Below, piece by piece: positions 22,860 through 34,700 of a stretch of DNA of 64,000 nucleotides. Position 1 is the first letter of the stretch; every line of letters begins with the position of its first letter. The stretch comes from Microplitis mediator (lineage: Eukaryota; Arthropoda; Insecta; Hymenoptera; Braconidae), in assembly GCF_029852145.1 (NCBI RefSeq), contig NC_079976.1:19494617-19558616 (forward strand), in the 5' to 3' direction. A program made the translations under genes and the position numbers. Below the pieces are notes generated by a model. That model had not been told where the DNA came from and did not search any database. It saw nothing but the letters and a program-made list of their open reading frames with translations.

Positions 22860-23515
22860 TTGTCTACGGACTTAAAAAATTGTTTTTGGAAAGTATTGGA
22901 TATTATGTAAAAAATATTTTAAACAATAAAGTACTGAGTCGTACTTGATGTAAATTTAGCCTAGACTACGTTACGCACAACACTCAGTGAAGAATCAAAG
23001 ATTGTTAAGAAAATTAAATTACTGTTCTGAAATTTTTTATTCTTTCTCCATCTTGCTAAGCAAATTATCAAATATTATAGAGAAAAATATTGTGAGCAAT
23101 AAAGTATTGAGATAATTTTAGCCTAAATCTAGTTTAAAACAAGTTACGCCCAATTCTTGACTAAAAATTTAAATTTTTGTTGAGAATTAAATATCTAATG
23201 TAGAATTTTTGATTTTCTGTTTAATTTGGTAAACAAATATTCAAATATTATAGAAAAAATTATGTGAGAACTAAAGTACTGGGATATTTTTGACGTTCGT
23301 CTAGCCTAGACCAAGTAACGCACAACTCATCTCGGTGAAGAATCAAAGTTGGTTAAGAAAATTGAGTTTCTGTTCTGAAAATTTTGATTCTTTCTCCATT
23401 TTGCTTATCAATGTATCAGATGCTATTAAGAAAAATATTGTGAGCAATAAAGTACTGATATATTTTTGATGTGAGTCTAGCCTAGACCAAATTACGCACA
23501 GTTCTAGGATAAAAT
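22860..23515. repeat. Degenerate tandem repeat, about 173 bp, four units
   Basis: The landmark (G/A)TTACGC(A/C)CAA recurs at about 22970, 23143, 23315 and 23490 (172-175 bp spacing), accompanied by GAGCAATAAAGTA(C/T)TGA and TTTAGCCTAGA(C/T) in each unit. AT-rich, non-coding, satellite-like. Confidence 0.8.
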
Positions 23516-24078
23516 TAAAACTTTTTTTGACTAAGGCGTCATAATTGCGGTGATAGACAATGATAATAAATGTACACAGAAAAAAAGGTTGACTTGGCCC
23601 AAGATAATTTTTGCCTTCATTTTTTTATTCTTGGGCTGAGTAATTGGGTTTTCTTAATCCGAGAACATTTTCTTCGACTAATATTATAAAAATATTGTGT
23701 CAAGAATAATTAAATTTTAATTCGAGTCAAATAATCTTGATTCAAGAATAATTATTTTAAATCAAATTTATTTTGTTTCCAAACAAGTAAAAAAAACTAT
23801 CAAAACAAGATACTTTTCTGTCTTGATCGGTGAGTATAGTAAATTGTCACAATATATATCAACATCTCAAACCAAGAACTTTTTTTGCGTGGCAGAAGAA
23901 CATTTACTCTCAGTTTGAGAAAACTACATTATCGACTCAAGACAACGGTCTATTGTAATGAAAAAATTTTAACTTTGATTTAAATAAATTATAACCTTAA
24001 CTTAATAAAATAACTTTTCTTGAATCATGCGAATATTTACTTCACGGAAGACATAAAATTCTCCCATTGATGATTTTT

Positions 24079-24833
24079 AACTTCCCGCTAAGAAAATTGT
24101 AAATTTTCAAAAATTCGGGAAGTTATTGGTTTCGGTCCGATTTACGAAAATCGAATTTCCATCAGATGTCGACGTTTCGAGGTCCTAGGAAGCTATCCTG
24201 ACTAATTTCACGATGATGTCCGAGTGTACGTACGTACGTACGTATGTATGTATGTAAATATTCATAACTCTTGAACGGATAAACCGATTTTGATCGTTGA
24301 GGTGTCATTCGACGCGGCTTGGTAATGTCTTGAAGCCGTAAAAATTTTAACTTAATCGGTAGAGTGCGTTCAGAGATATTTCAAAAATAAAATTTTTTCG
24401 AAAATGTTTTATTTGGATAACTTTTAATTTGCTCGATGGATTTATTCCAAAATCTAATCAGCTCTAAAACTCTATAAGCCGCGTCGAATGCCACCTCAAC
24501 CATCAAAATCGGTTCATTCGTTCAAGAGAAACCGTTGACGAAAGAATTAAAAAAAAAATTTTTTTTTGGTTTTTTCGAAATTTCTCAAAAACGACTTGAT
24601 AAATCGATTTCAAAATTTGATCAGCTTTAGAACTTGATAAAACACGTCGATTGCCGCCTCAACCATCAAAATCGGTTAATTCGTTCGCGAGATATTGTGA
24701 GAGAAAGAAATGCTAAAAAATGGTTTTTTACAAAATAATGGCATATAAAAGTATTTGCGAGCTCGAAGAGCTCGAAAATGTATTCACAATAATGTTTTCG
24801 AGGTTCTTGAGCTCGAAAACAGCGGGAAGTTTT
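24079..24833. mobile_element. MITE with AACTTCCCGCT ends
   Basis: Left end AACTTCCCGCT and right end AGCGGGAAGTT are perfect inverted repeats. The interior has a repeated module CGATTTTGATCGTTGAGGT / CCATCAAAATCGGTT in both orientations (24290, 24500, 24667) and a microsatellite (ACGT/ATGT)n at 24226-24255. No coding region. Confidence 0.75.
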
Positions 24834-25097
24834 GGAGCTAGCCCGCAGGGTCAACTGACAGACCGATTTTTTTTCTTGACTTAAAAAAAATGTAGTCTCG
24901 ATTCAAGAAAATAAATGACTCTACTTGAAAAAATATATCATCCGATATTTTTGAGTGAATTTAACCTAGTATAAATATTAAATGTTGTGAAGCAGGAAAT
25001 TATATGTGTATATTCAGAATATCACGATACGGCAGTAGAGGGGATAAGAAATAAACATCCTCGATTAATGGTTTATGAACGACTTAAGAAAAAATAA

Positions 25098-25178
25098 ATG
25101 GTTTGCTCATGGTAGGAATCGAACCCAGACCGATTCGGCATCACGCGAGAGCTTTACCAATTATGCTATCCGATCATT
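25098..25178 (-). repeat. tRNA-like sequence (SINE head or pseudo-tRNA)
   Basis: The minus strand carries a Pol III A box-like TAGCATAATTGGTAAAGC (25152-25169) and a perfect B box GGGTTCGATTCC (25115-25127) with 25-30 bases between, the spacing of a tRNA gene. The would-be acceptor strands (GATCGGA and CATGAGC) do not pair, so this is not a functional tRNA but probably the head of a tRNA-derived SINE or a pseudogene. Confidence 0.55.
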
Positions 25179-25739
25179 CCCTGAACGGTCGTTTACTTTA
25201 CCTATATGCAGTAAGCATACAGTACAATGTAGAGTCTACACTACCGCCACTTTAGTATAGTATAGTTAGCTTTCCTAAGAAAATTTTTGCGTTGGGCCGT
25301 GAACGCAGTTGCTGTTGGTTCAAACGTCTACGCTTACTCGCCGCAACACAACAAAATACTTGAACCAAGATATTTCTTACCTTTGAGTCGAGTACTTTTA
25401 ATTCTTGACTCGAGTCACAAATTATCTCGATTCAAAATAGATGATTCTTAAACAAAGAATATTTTACTTTTCGGACAATTGATTATATATTGGGGCAAAA
25501 TATTTATTCTTCTCACTTTAAGAAAATATTTCTTACTTCAAGAAACATATATTATATCAGTTGAATAAAAAAAAATCTTATGCCAGGATGACTAAATTTA
25601 AGAAAATTTTGTTCTTGAACCAAGAAAATTTTCGTTTTCATTCAAAATTGCAAAAAATATTCGTGCGGCAAGAAAAAATTTCTTGCGACAAGATATCTTT
25701 TTTTTCTGTGTTTCATTATTTATCAGTAACTCTAATATC

Positions 25740-26207
25740 TTAAACGGACGAAAGAATTAGAGGAGACGACCCTTGAACTGATGAAAGGATTATCTGAGAA
25801 TGGGTCCTTAAACTGATGAAAGGAGAAGGATTAGGTAAAACGATAATACGCGAACCCTTAACATTATAATTAATGTTGACTTAAAATAAAGTAATTAAAA
25901 AATCCGATTAGAAATAACTAAATCATGATATATTTTAAATTGGTATAATAAAGAGTAATGAACAATAATAGATAATAGATAATAATCGGTTATTCAGCAC
26001 ACAGGCCTTTATATAAGTTCTGCATAGCGCAACGGCGCATGCGTCACAGGTATTCCCTTCTACTTTAAGCTGAGTAGAAGGGATGGAGTAATAATAATAA
26101 TATACTTACGTAATTAATGTATACATTTTAGGTGACAAGAGGTAATTTGCCTCCTGTGATGACCTAATATCATGAATCGATAATGAAGGTTTCTCAGCCT
26201 CGTTACA
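25740..26207 (-). repeat. Gypsy-type LTR, minus orientation
   Basis: On the minus strand starts TGTAACGAGGCTGAG at 26207, with TATATAAAGGCCTG near 26005-26018 as a TATA region, parallel to the LTR at 6100-6465 (same TG start, same order of words, same inverted AGTAGAAGGGA-type hairpin near the promoter). The left end is not defined and no internal coding sequence adjoins it, so it may be a solo LTR. Confidence 0.6.
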
Positions 26208-26500
26208 AGTTTAAAATTAAAATGTTAAATAAAAGTTTGAAATGTTCAGTTAATTATATCAGAATTACAAAATAAAAATTCGAACACGTGTAGTTTAAAA
26301 TTAAAATATTAAATAAAAGTTTGAAATGTTTAGTTTATTATATCAGAATTACAAAATAAAAATTCGAACACGTGTAGTTTAAAATTAAAATATTAAATGA
26401 AAGTTTGAAATGATCAGTTGGTTATATCAGAAGTACAAAATTAAAATTCGAGCATATGTAATTAAAAGTTAAAATAGTAAATATAATTTTAAATCTTGTA
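26208..26500. repeat. 84-bp tandem repeat, three full units plus partial
   Basis: The unit start AGTTTAAAATTAAAATNTTA recurs at 26208, 26292 and 26376 (exactly 84 bp apart), with a diverged partial fourth unit from 26460. Each unit ends AAAATTCGAACACGTGT. It begins at the base after the LTR boundary. Confidence 0.9.
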
Positions 26501-26830
26501 AATTAGAGTTGGCTGACTAGCCACCTAATAATTTATTTTCAAAAGTTTTGTTGTAAATCAGTCGGCTGACTAGCCACCCGTCTTTGGATTATAATGGAAA
26601 TTTATTTGAATCAGGAGGTAATTCCAACATTGTAATTAGAAGCATAATCTCTAAACCTCAACATTTTTGTAATCAAGTTGATAATATAGAACAAATTAAA
26701 ATTAAACATCGTTTTATTAATAAAAAAATAAACCTATCCTCCTTAATGAAAGATCTCTGGGGTTCCCGGTCTATGGGCTTCGGCTTGGGCCAACTACCCA
26801 CAAAAACATTAATTTATGTCAATTCCTGAC
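26501..26830. other. No gene seen
   Basis: Contains two copies of the palindrome GGCTGACTAGCC (26510 and 26564). An open stretch at 26584-26829 has no recognisable domain or codon character. Confidence 0.35.
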
Positions 26831-27300
26831 ATAACAGTAGATTTATTACAATAAAATTGAAAAAATGACTATAAATAAACAAATCAAAATATAAGGACCA
26901 TCTAAAAGGCTCACACTATCTGTTCTTCATTAAATAAATAATTATTTTAACATTAATTAAGTACAAGCCAAGAAAAACTTGGCTTCTTAAAGTCACGGTC
27001 ACTTCATACCGTAGGTTTATTAGGATGAAACTTGAAAAATAATCATAAATAAACAAGTTCAATTATAAGGGTCTTCTGAAAGGCTCACACTATCTGTTCT
27101 TCATTAAATAAATAATTATTTTAACATTAATTAAGTACAAGCCAAGAATAACTTGGCTTCCTAAAGTCACGGTCACATTATACCGTAGATTGATTAGAAT
27201 GAAAATTGAAATATAATTATAAATAAACAAATCAAAATATTAGGGCCATCTGAAAGGCTCACACTATCTGTCCTCAATTAAATAAATCCTAAAATAAAAT
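26831..27300. repeat. 174-bp tandem repeat with internal hairpin
   Basis: GGCTCACACTATCTG recurs at 26908, 27082 and 27256, 174 bp apart. Each full unit contains the hairpin AAGCCAAGAA(A/T)AACTTGGCTT and the words GTCACGGTCAC and ATACCGTAG. About 2.7 units are present. Confidence 0.9.
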
Positions 27301-27768
27301 TTAGATGAAATATATGTGAAGGCAAACTATTCGTAACGTGATTGGTCGAAAGCAAAAAAATATATACAAACGACACGAAAATATACATTAAAAATTATAT
27401 ATGTATTGCGCGCGCATTATATACATTAAAGAATATAAATTCGACACGCGCACATTAACCCGCGAAATTCAAACGCACATTAAATGGTAACCTGAAATTA
27501 TAGTATCAAATAACATGAAATCATAATATAAAAACAACTGTTTATAAATTAAAATATGTAATGCATGAATGTAAAATATTATAGAAGGTAAGTATAAGGA
27601 AGTTAAAGTATCTTCTTTTTTTCTACAATAAAATTTAGGTGAAATATATATGAAGGCAAACTATTCGTAACGTGATCGGTTAATATAATATATATAATAA
27701 AATAATAAATACCATAATATTTATATACATATGTGTGTACATGTATATACTATCTATCTATATATACT
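27301..27768. repeat. Diverged direct repeat, AT-rich
   Basis: GAAGGCAAACTATTCGTAAC followed by GTGAT(T/C)GGT is present twice (27318 and 27652), marking a duplicated segment of roughly 335 bp; otherwise low-complexity AT sequence and TA/TG microsatellites (27690-27770). Confidence 0.6.
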
Positions 27769-28564
27769 CTGATAGCCATGTTGGTCGAAAGTTAACGGAA
27801 ATCTATAAGGCGTAGATTGATGTCAAATTAACTGCCAAAATTAAAAATGGTGCAAACAGTTAACGCTAAATTGTCGTCAAATTGAAAAAAACTTCTGCTT
27901 TTCAACTTTTTTTCCTGTAACCTCTGCGTTCACTTGACATCAAATCATAGTTGTAAATTCACGGCAGTTTGTGGTTCATGTTTTGTATTTATTATACTGT
28001 AATTAAAACTTGAACAATAAAAACTGTGGGTAAGTTGAATGTTTAAGTTGATGTCAACTTGCAGACCCTAATAGCACAGCTTGCTTGAGCAAAAGTTTAC
28101 TGTACAAAAGTTTCGTTAAATTTTTCGTCAAATTTGCGTCAACTTCAGACTTTTCTATTTTTTACGAGAATTTGTATGCAACTTGCTCTTGAATTTGACG
28201 TAAATTTACTGACCGAATTAGAATGCACATTCACTTCAAAAGTTGACTAGAACAAAGTTATCTTTAATTTTCAGGGAAATTTTATGTCAATTTATCGTTA
28301 ATTTGATTTGAAAAATTGTTAAGTATATTTTTACGCTCAAATTGTAGACAATTTTATGTATAAATTTGTTTACCTTCTGAAACGGTAAGAATGATCATTA
28401 CTGACTTTTTTTTTCGTAAAAATTTACATTTAAATTGAAGAAAAATTAACCGCAAATTTTTATTTTCAACTTTTGCTGTGAAATCGTCTGCAAATTCGGG
28501 CAGCAGATTTCAGGTAATTTTAACATCAAATTACCGTCAATTTTAAGTTAAAAGTGGCTATCAG
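27769..28564. mobile_element. Non-autonomous DNA element with CTGATAGCCA ends
   Basis: Left end CTGATAGCCATG and right end GTGGCTATCAG are inverted repeats, and the following bases (AAAGTTAAC / AAGTTAAAAG) continue the imperfect match. The interior is AT-rich with many AATTTNNCGTCAA words and no coding capacity. It ends about 200 bp upstream of the first exon of the OB-fold gene, so it sits in its promoter-proximal region. Confidence 0.65.
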
Positions 28565-28770
28565 GGGACAAAGTTTTTATTATTGGGCGTTTTTACATGT
28601 AAAGTTCTAGGAATGTTGTTACTATATAGGGACTTTTAGATGGCGCATGTGACACATGACATACAGTTTGGTTGTCTCATGAACGATGACGAAATCATTC
28701 TTTTCCGCGTCAGCCCCCGTCGTGATCGGTCGTTTTTGTTTCAACTGAAAGTACCTGTGCAAATCACAAA

Positions 28771-31700
28771 ATGACACGTGCATCATTATTAGAATCATTC
28801 ACCTTAGATGATGAGATAAACGCGTGGGTAGCTGGTGATGAGAGTATGTAAGTATTTTTGTATTTTATTTCATAACTATAATTATTATTATTATAATATT
28901 AGGGATAAAATTATTTTATAATATAAATTAGCACGTGGTCGTTTAATTATTGTAATTATTATTTATTTATTAATTATTATTTCCATATTAAAGGTTCTTT
29001 ATTGTCCCTTTCGGGTTATAAACCGGACCTCCGTCCCCTTCTTATACATCTTTTACAAATTACAAAGTGCAAAAATACAAAAACAAAAAAAATACAAAAC
29101 AGAAACAAAACTTACATAAAAATAAACAACTTACATCTACCGCCTTACAATTTTATTCCTTAACCTACTTCCACTCCTTACAATCCTTACAAATCCTCAC
29201 ATTCCTTTACAATTTTATTTCCTCACACAACCTTCCACTCCCAGGATCCACAAGAGAAAAAAAGAAAATTTTCCAAAAGAAAAAACTCTTTGGCATCCTC
29301 ATTCCTTCACTCTCTCCCACTCGCTCCGACTTCCGTTTCCGTTGCTCTTTTCTATACATCCTCCCCCCTCTCCTCTCTCAATTTCTCTATCTCTATCAAC
29401 CAATTTTCCCCCTGTCCTTCCTCTCCCAACACTTCCTTCCTCATCTCCTGCCATCCTTTTTCCAACCCAAACCCTGAGCAGACCTCCCATACATGTTCCC
29501 ACGTTTCCTCCTCTAACCCGCAGATCCTACATCTCTTTTTCTCCTCCTTCTCCCAGTACATCCCCCCTTTCATCCCATCACCTAGCCTATACCTCGCTAC
29601 TCTTTTCCACCTCTCCTCCTTCCATCCTTTCTTCAAGTATCCCGGCACTCCTACCCCCTTTATAAACTTATATTCCCTGTTCCCCTTCGCTTCTCTTATC
29701 TTGTCCCACCTTTGCTCCCTTTCCCTTTTCCTATCCCCCTCCATCATCTTTTCTCCCCTCATTTCCCCCTTCTCCCATTTCCTCTCTACTTCTACCATGT
29801 CCCACCCTCTTGACTCGTAGTATTCCCTTCTTTCTCCTTCCCATCCCCCTGTTCCCTTCCCCGCTCTTACTCTTTTTCTCATTTCTAACCTACACCTCCT
29901 CGCCAACACTCCACCCTTTCCTTCCTCAATTCTTTTCTCATACCCCCACGCCCTCATCCCCGCTCTTACCGCTAAACTATCTCTGCTTAGTTCTTCTCTA
30001 ACTATATATCCCGGCACTCTCCTTGATACACCTAACACCCACCTCAGACACCTTTCCTGTAACCTCTCTACCTCCTCCCTCTTCTTCCATCCCCACACCT
30101 TTACTCCATAGCTCACCACCGACCATACAAGTTTGTCAAAGAGCCAAACCCTTCTCCCCCAGTCATTCCCGAATTTTCTTTTCCCTATCCCCCAAACCTG
30201 ACCTAACACTCTTGCTCCTTTTTTCACTCTCTCTCTCACGTGCTCCTCCTGATCTCCATTTGCTCTTACTACATACCCTAGATACACGTATTTCCTCACC
30301 TCCTCTATCTCTTCTCCCATCCATCTCCATTTCACTTTTCTATATCTTCCCCCGCCCTTCCTACACCTCATAATTTTGGTTTTCCCCGTATTCACTTCCA
30401 AACCTTTCCCCCTAATATATCTCTCAAGCGTTCTAATCATTCCTCTCATCTCATCCTCCTCTCTTGCCAACAACACCACATCATCCGCATATGCCAGCAC
30501 GTACACCTTCTGCCCTCCTCCCAACTCTACTCCTCCCCATCTTCCCTTTTCCAACTCCTCGTCCAAGTCTGACAGAAACAAGACAAATAAGAGTGGGCTC
30601 AGAGGGCACCCCTGTCTAACTCCCCTCTCTGTCCAAAACCTCTCCCCTCCCTCTTTACCCACTCTCACTTTATTCACTGTTTCCTTCAGCACTGTCTCAC
30701 ACCTCCTGACCAAACCTTCCCTAACCCCTCTCTTTCTCATACACTCAAATAGTTTCTTCCTGTCCACCGAGTCAAAAGCTGCCTTCAAGTCCACAAAAAG
30801 TAACATCATCTTTCCCTTTTCCTTCCCTATTTCCCTGTTCATTAGATAGTTTAGAACATAGATGTTATCTACTGTCCCCATTCCCTTCCTAAAACCAGCC
30901 TGACTCGGTGGCAGCAGCCCTTCTCTTTCCACTTCCTCCCTTAACCTCTTTTCCAAAACCCCTACATACACTTTATACGCTGTTTGCGTCAGCGTTACCC
31001 CCCTATAATCCTCTACCTTACATCCATCCCCTTTCTTTACTATGGGTATCACCACTCCCTCCTTCCATCCTTCCGGCCACCCTTCCCCCCTCCACACCTT
31101 TCTACATAACTCCCATAACGCTACCGTTACTTCCTCTCCTCCTGTAAAATATTAACTTAAAAACTACATTAAATATTTATTTGCTGGATCGGGATGGTGA
31201 AAGAAATAAGAAGTCACTGATTTGGTGTATTGTCCATATTTAATAAAAATAAATCACAGATAATAGCGTAGAGTACAAGAGTCGATCACGAGTTCATATT
31301 AGAGCACTTATTGAACATTATTCGATTGCATTTGAGTTTAATTGAGTTTATATAAATTGCATGGCACCGTACACATGAAATATTATAATTATACATAGAG
31401 CGCAGTTGAATTAAAGATTGAGTATTTGAGTTTAATAGATTATGAGTTTTATATAATTTACACGGCACCATACACGTGAATTAATTTATACAAAAGAGCG
31501 CAATAAAGAGTAAGTTGTTAACAATTAATGATTTACAAATATCATCAACAGTTCGAGTATACATTTTGTCACAATTAATTTTGATGCGCGACATTGAGAA
31601 CGAGTAAGAGCCGAGTATGAACTTAATAGATGCTTAGCGAGCCGAGTCTGAACGTATAATAATTACTTTGCAGTCACAAATAATATTTGATATTGATTTT

Positions 31701-34700
31701 TGAGATTAAGATTACTGGATGACTGAATGATGACGTCAGTCATACCAGTTGACATCGAGTACGAGTAAATAATTAAGCAATGAGTAATAAAGTAAATTGT
31801 AAATTGCAATAATTATTTGTGGCTGCAAAGTCACGTGGTGGCGAGTATGTGAATGAATATAGCCCGCACGTTAGTTTAACACGCGGTCACCACAGCAATG
31901 AGCACAGAGTTTATATATGAAAAACCGGATATAATTGAAGAATATAGATGATAACAAATACATGGTGTATCAGCGAGTTACAATTAGAATGATGTACTTG
32001 ATAGTGTAGAGTAATTAACACGATGTAATTGAATTACAATAAAACTGGTAGCACGTGGTGTTCTATCACAAGTGTTGTAGAGTAATGCCAGTTGCCGCGT
32101 AGCTGGCTATCGAGTTGAAATTCCGAGTATCAGAGGGCGCGTCGATAGCAGCACCTCTGGTATAGTAGAGCGTCGAGTTATCAAATGTTCTGGCGCGAAC
32201 ATTTGAAATTTACGCAACATTCCGCCCGCCATCAGGAACAGAGTTGCTGATTATGATCTTGAGTACCTGATGATTGATGAGTAGATTGCCATTGAGTTAG
32301 GCATCTGGTTCTGGAGCAAGTGGTAAGAGTGCGAGCTTGGCAATTGGACGAGTGAGAGTACCAGTGGCTGTTTGAATGGTTACCACTCGAGTGAGGTTGT
32401 CCTTCCCTGGATGGAGTGCAGTCACTTTCGCGAGTGGCCATCGAGTTGGTGGAGTTCGTTCATCAGTGAGAAGGACTAGTGAGCCGAGTTTGATGTCATT
32501 GCGAGCATGATGCCACTTGGTGCGAGCCAGATGACGTTGAATGTAACTGGTAGACCAGTGATTCCAAAAATGCTGGACACGTTGCTGAATGAACTGCCAG
32601 CGAGAGAGTCTTGATACTTCTGTATCCATGAGTGAAGGTTCAGGGATTGCAACGATTGGTCTCCCAATGAGAAAATGACCTGGAGTGAGCGATGAAGGAT
32701 CCTGAGGATCGTCGGATAGAGCCTCCAATGGTCTCGAGTTCAAAATCCCCTCCACTTGCGTTAGAAGAGTCGTAAGTTCTTCAAACGTGAAGGCTGATTC
32801 TCCGAGTGTGCGAGTTAGGTGATGTTTCACTGATTTCACTGCGGCTTCCCATTTACCACCCATATGGAGAGCAGCAGGAGGATTGAAATGCCATGTGATT
32901 TGATGCACAGTGGCCCAATCGAGTAGCGCATGAGATTCTTGAGTGCCTTGAGTGAAGAGCCGCTTGAGTTCCGAGTACGCGCCTTGGAATGTCGTTCCAC
33001 AGTCGCTGTAGAGTGCTGTACATATCCCTCGACGGTGAATAAACCGTCGGAGAGCTGCTATGAATCCTGATGATGAGTAGTCGCTGACAAGGTCGACGTG
33101 AACTGCTGATGTGGTCAGACAGACAAACACACAGATCCAGCCCTTGTATATCCTGGATCCTCGACCTTTCCATGATTTTATTGATACTGGACCAGCGTAA
33201 TCAACTCCTGTGTGAGAAAATGGTGGCGCTGGAGTGACACGTTGAGTTGGGAGTTGTCCCATTAATTGCTGAGCGCGAACACATCGATGACGAGCACAGA
33301 CGAGACATTTGAGTATGTGTGAACGTACTGGTTGACGTCCACCGATGATCCAGTATCGGAGTCGAGTATGAGCGAGTGTGAGTTGAGTACCACCATGCAT
33401 GGTACGCTGATGGGCATCAGAGATGACGAGTCGAGTTAGAGCAGCATCACGAGGTAGAATTGCAGGATGCTTCTGTTGATCTGAGTTTGGAGCATTTTCC
33501 AATCTCCCCCCTACTCGGATGATGCCATCGGTGTCTTGATAAGCCACCAACCGAGCAAATGGGTGATCCTTTGGCCATGATGCCTGTTTTGCGAGTAATT
33601 GGAGTTCAGAGTGGAAATGAATACGTTGAGTTTCCTTGATGCAGAACTGGAGTGCGAGGTTGATTTCAGTTGATGTGAGTGGACGAGCGAGAGTCGAGTG
33701 TGGTATGCGTTTGATTATATCGCGTACCCTCACACAGATTGCTGTAACTCTGAGCATACGCAATAGTGGGATTGGACGTTCCATTAATGTCCAAGACGAG
33801 TTGAGTGGTTGAGCCGAAACATAGAGTGATTTGACTGGACGTTCTTCCAGGTGAGTATCTGCATCTTTATGAATAGGACTGGTTGGCCAGGACGGCGAGT
33901 CTTCGAGCAACCATGATGGGCCAGACCACCATAGTTGATGAGTTTTAAGCTGACTGGTTGTCAAGCCTCGAGTTGCACAATCTGCTGGATTGTCAGTGCC
34001 AGGGACAAACTTCCAGTGGCCATCTGGAATTAGTTCTTGAATGAATGACACCCTATTCCTGACAAAGTCTTTCCAGCGAGACGGGTGCGAGTGTATCCAC
34101 GTGAGCGTGATTGATGAATCGGTCCAGAGATATGTTGGCACATGCGAGTAGTTGAGTGTAATCTGGCAGTGTTTGACGAGCTTTGCCAACATGTGAGCCG
34201 CGGTGAGTTCCAAGCGTGGAATCGTTAGGGGTTTCAACGGTGCCACCTTGGTTTTAGAGCAAAGCAGCGTAACCTTTGCCCTCTGAGTTCGAGTTGTCGG
34301 TAGGACCTTGATAAATACTGCCGCAGCCATCGCCAATTGCGAGGCATCGGAGAATCCATGGATTTCTAGAGCCGAGTTCGTGGACGAGTGGATCCATCTG
34401 GGAATCTTGATGATATGAATCATATCGAGTTGAGTTTTGAATGAAGTCCATTTCTGTCGTAATTCTGCAGGCAATGGAGTGTCCCAGCCGAGTTTTACAA
34501 GCCAAAGTTCCTGCATGAACATTTTGGCTTGAATTATGAGTGGTGATAGGAATCCCAGTGGATCAAAGATCTGAGCAATCTCTGATAGAATTGCACGCTT
34601 CGTGCATGGTTGAGTTGAGCATGGTGGCGAGTGTTTGAAAGAGAATTGATCCTTGTTTGAAGACCAGTACATCCCAAGAATTTTGGTGCTGACTTCTGGA

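Larger units (their letters stand above)
23575..25710. mobile_element. Large CACAGAAAAAAA-ended non-autonomous element with nested insertions
   Basis: The ends CACAGAAAAAAAGG (23575) and TTTTTTTTCTGTG (25710) are inverted and match the small MITE at 15267-15464. The outer parts contain many TTGA(A/C)TCAAGAAAA-type words, as does the small copy. The middle holds a second MITE (24079-24832) and a tRNA-like segment (about 25100-25176). No transposase gene. Confidence 0.65.

Noticed and set aside
25098..25178. Functional tRNA gene
   Set aside because: Acceptor strands do not pair; only internal promoter boxes are conserved.
26584..26829. 81-codon plus-strand frame
   Set aside because: No domain, no splice context, AT-biased; probably chance.
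26208..27300. Regular direct repeats considered as a CRISPR-like array
   Set aside because: Units are contiguous tandem copies without unique spacers, and the genome is eukaryotic.
29067..31147. Several Pro/Ser-rich open stretches on the plus strand
   Set aside because: They are reverse shadows of the purine-rich LINE ORF2 (pyrimidine tracts read as Ser, Pro, Leu); no domains.
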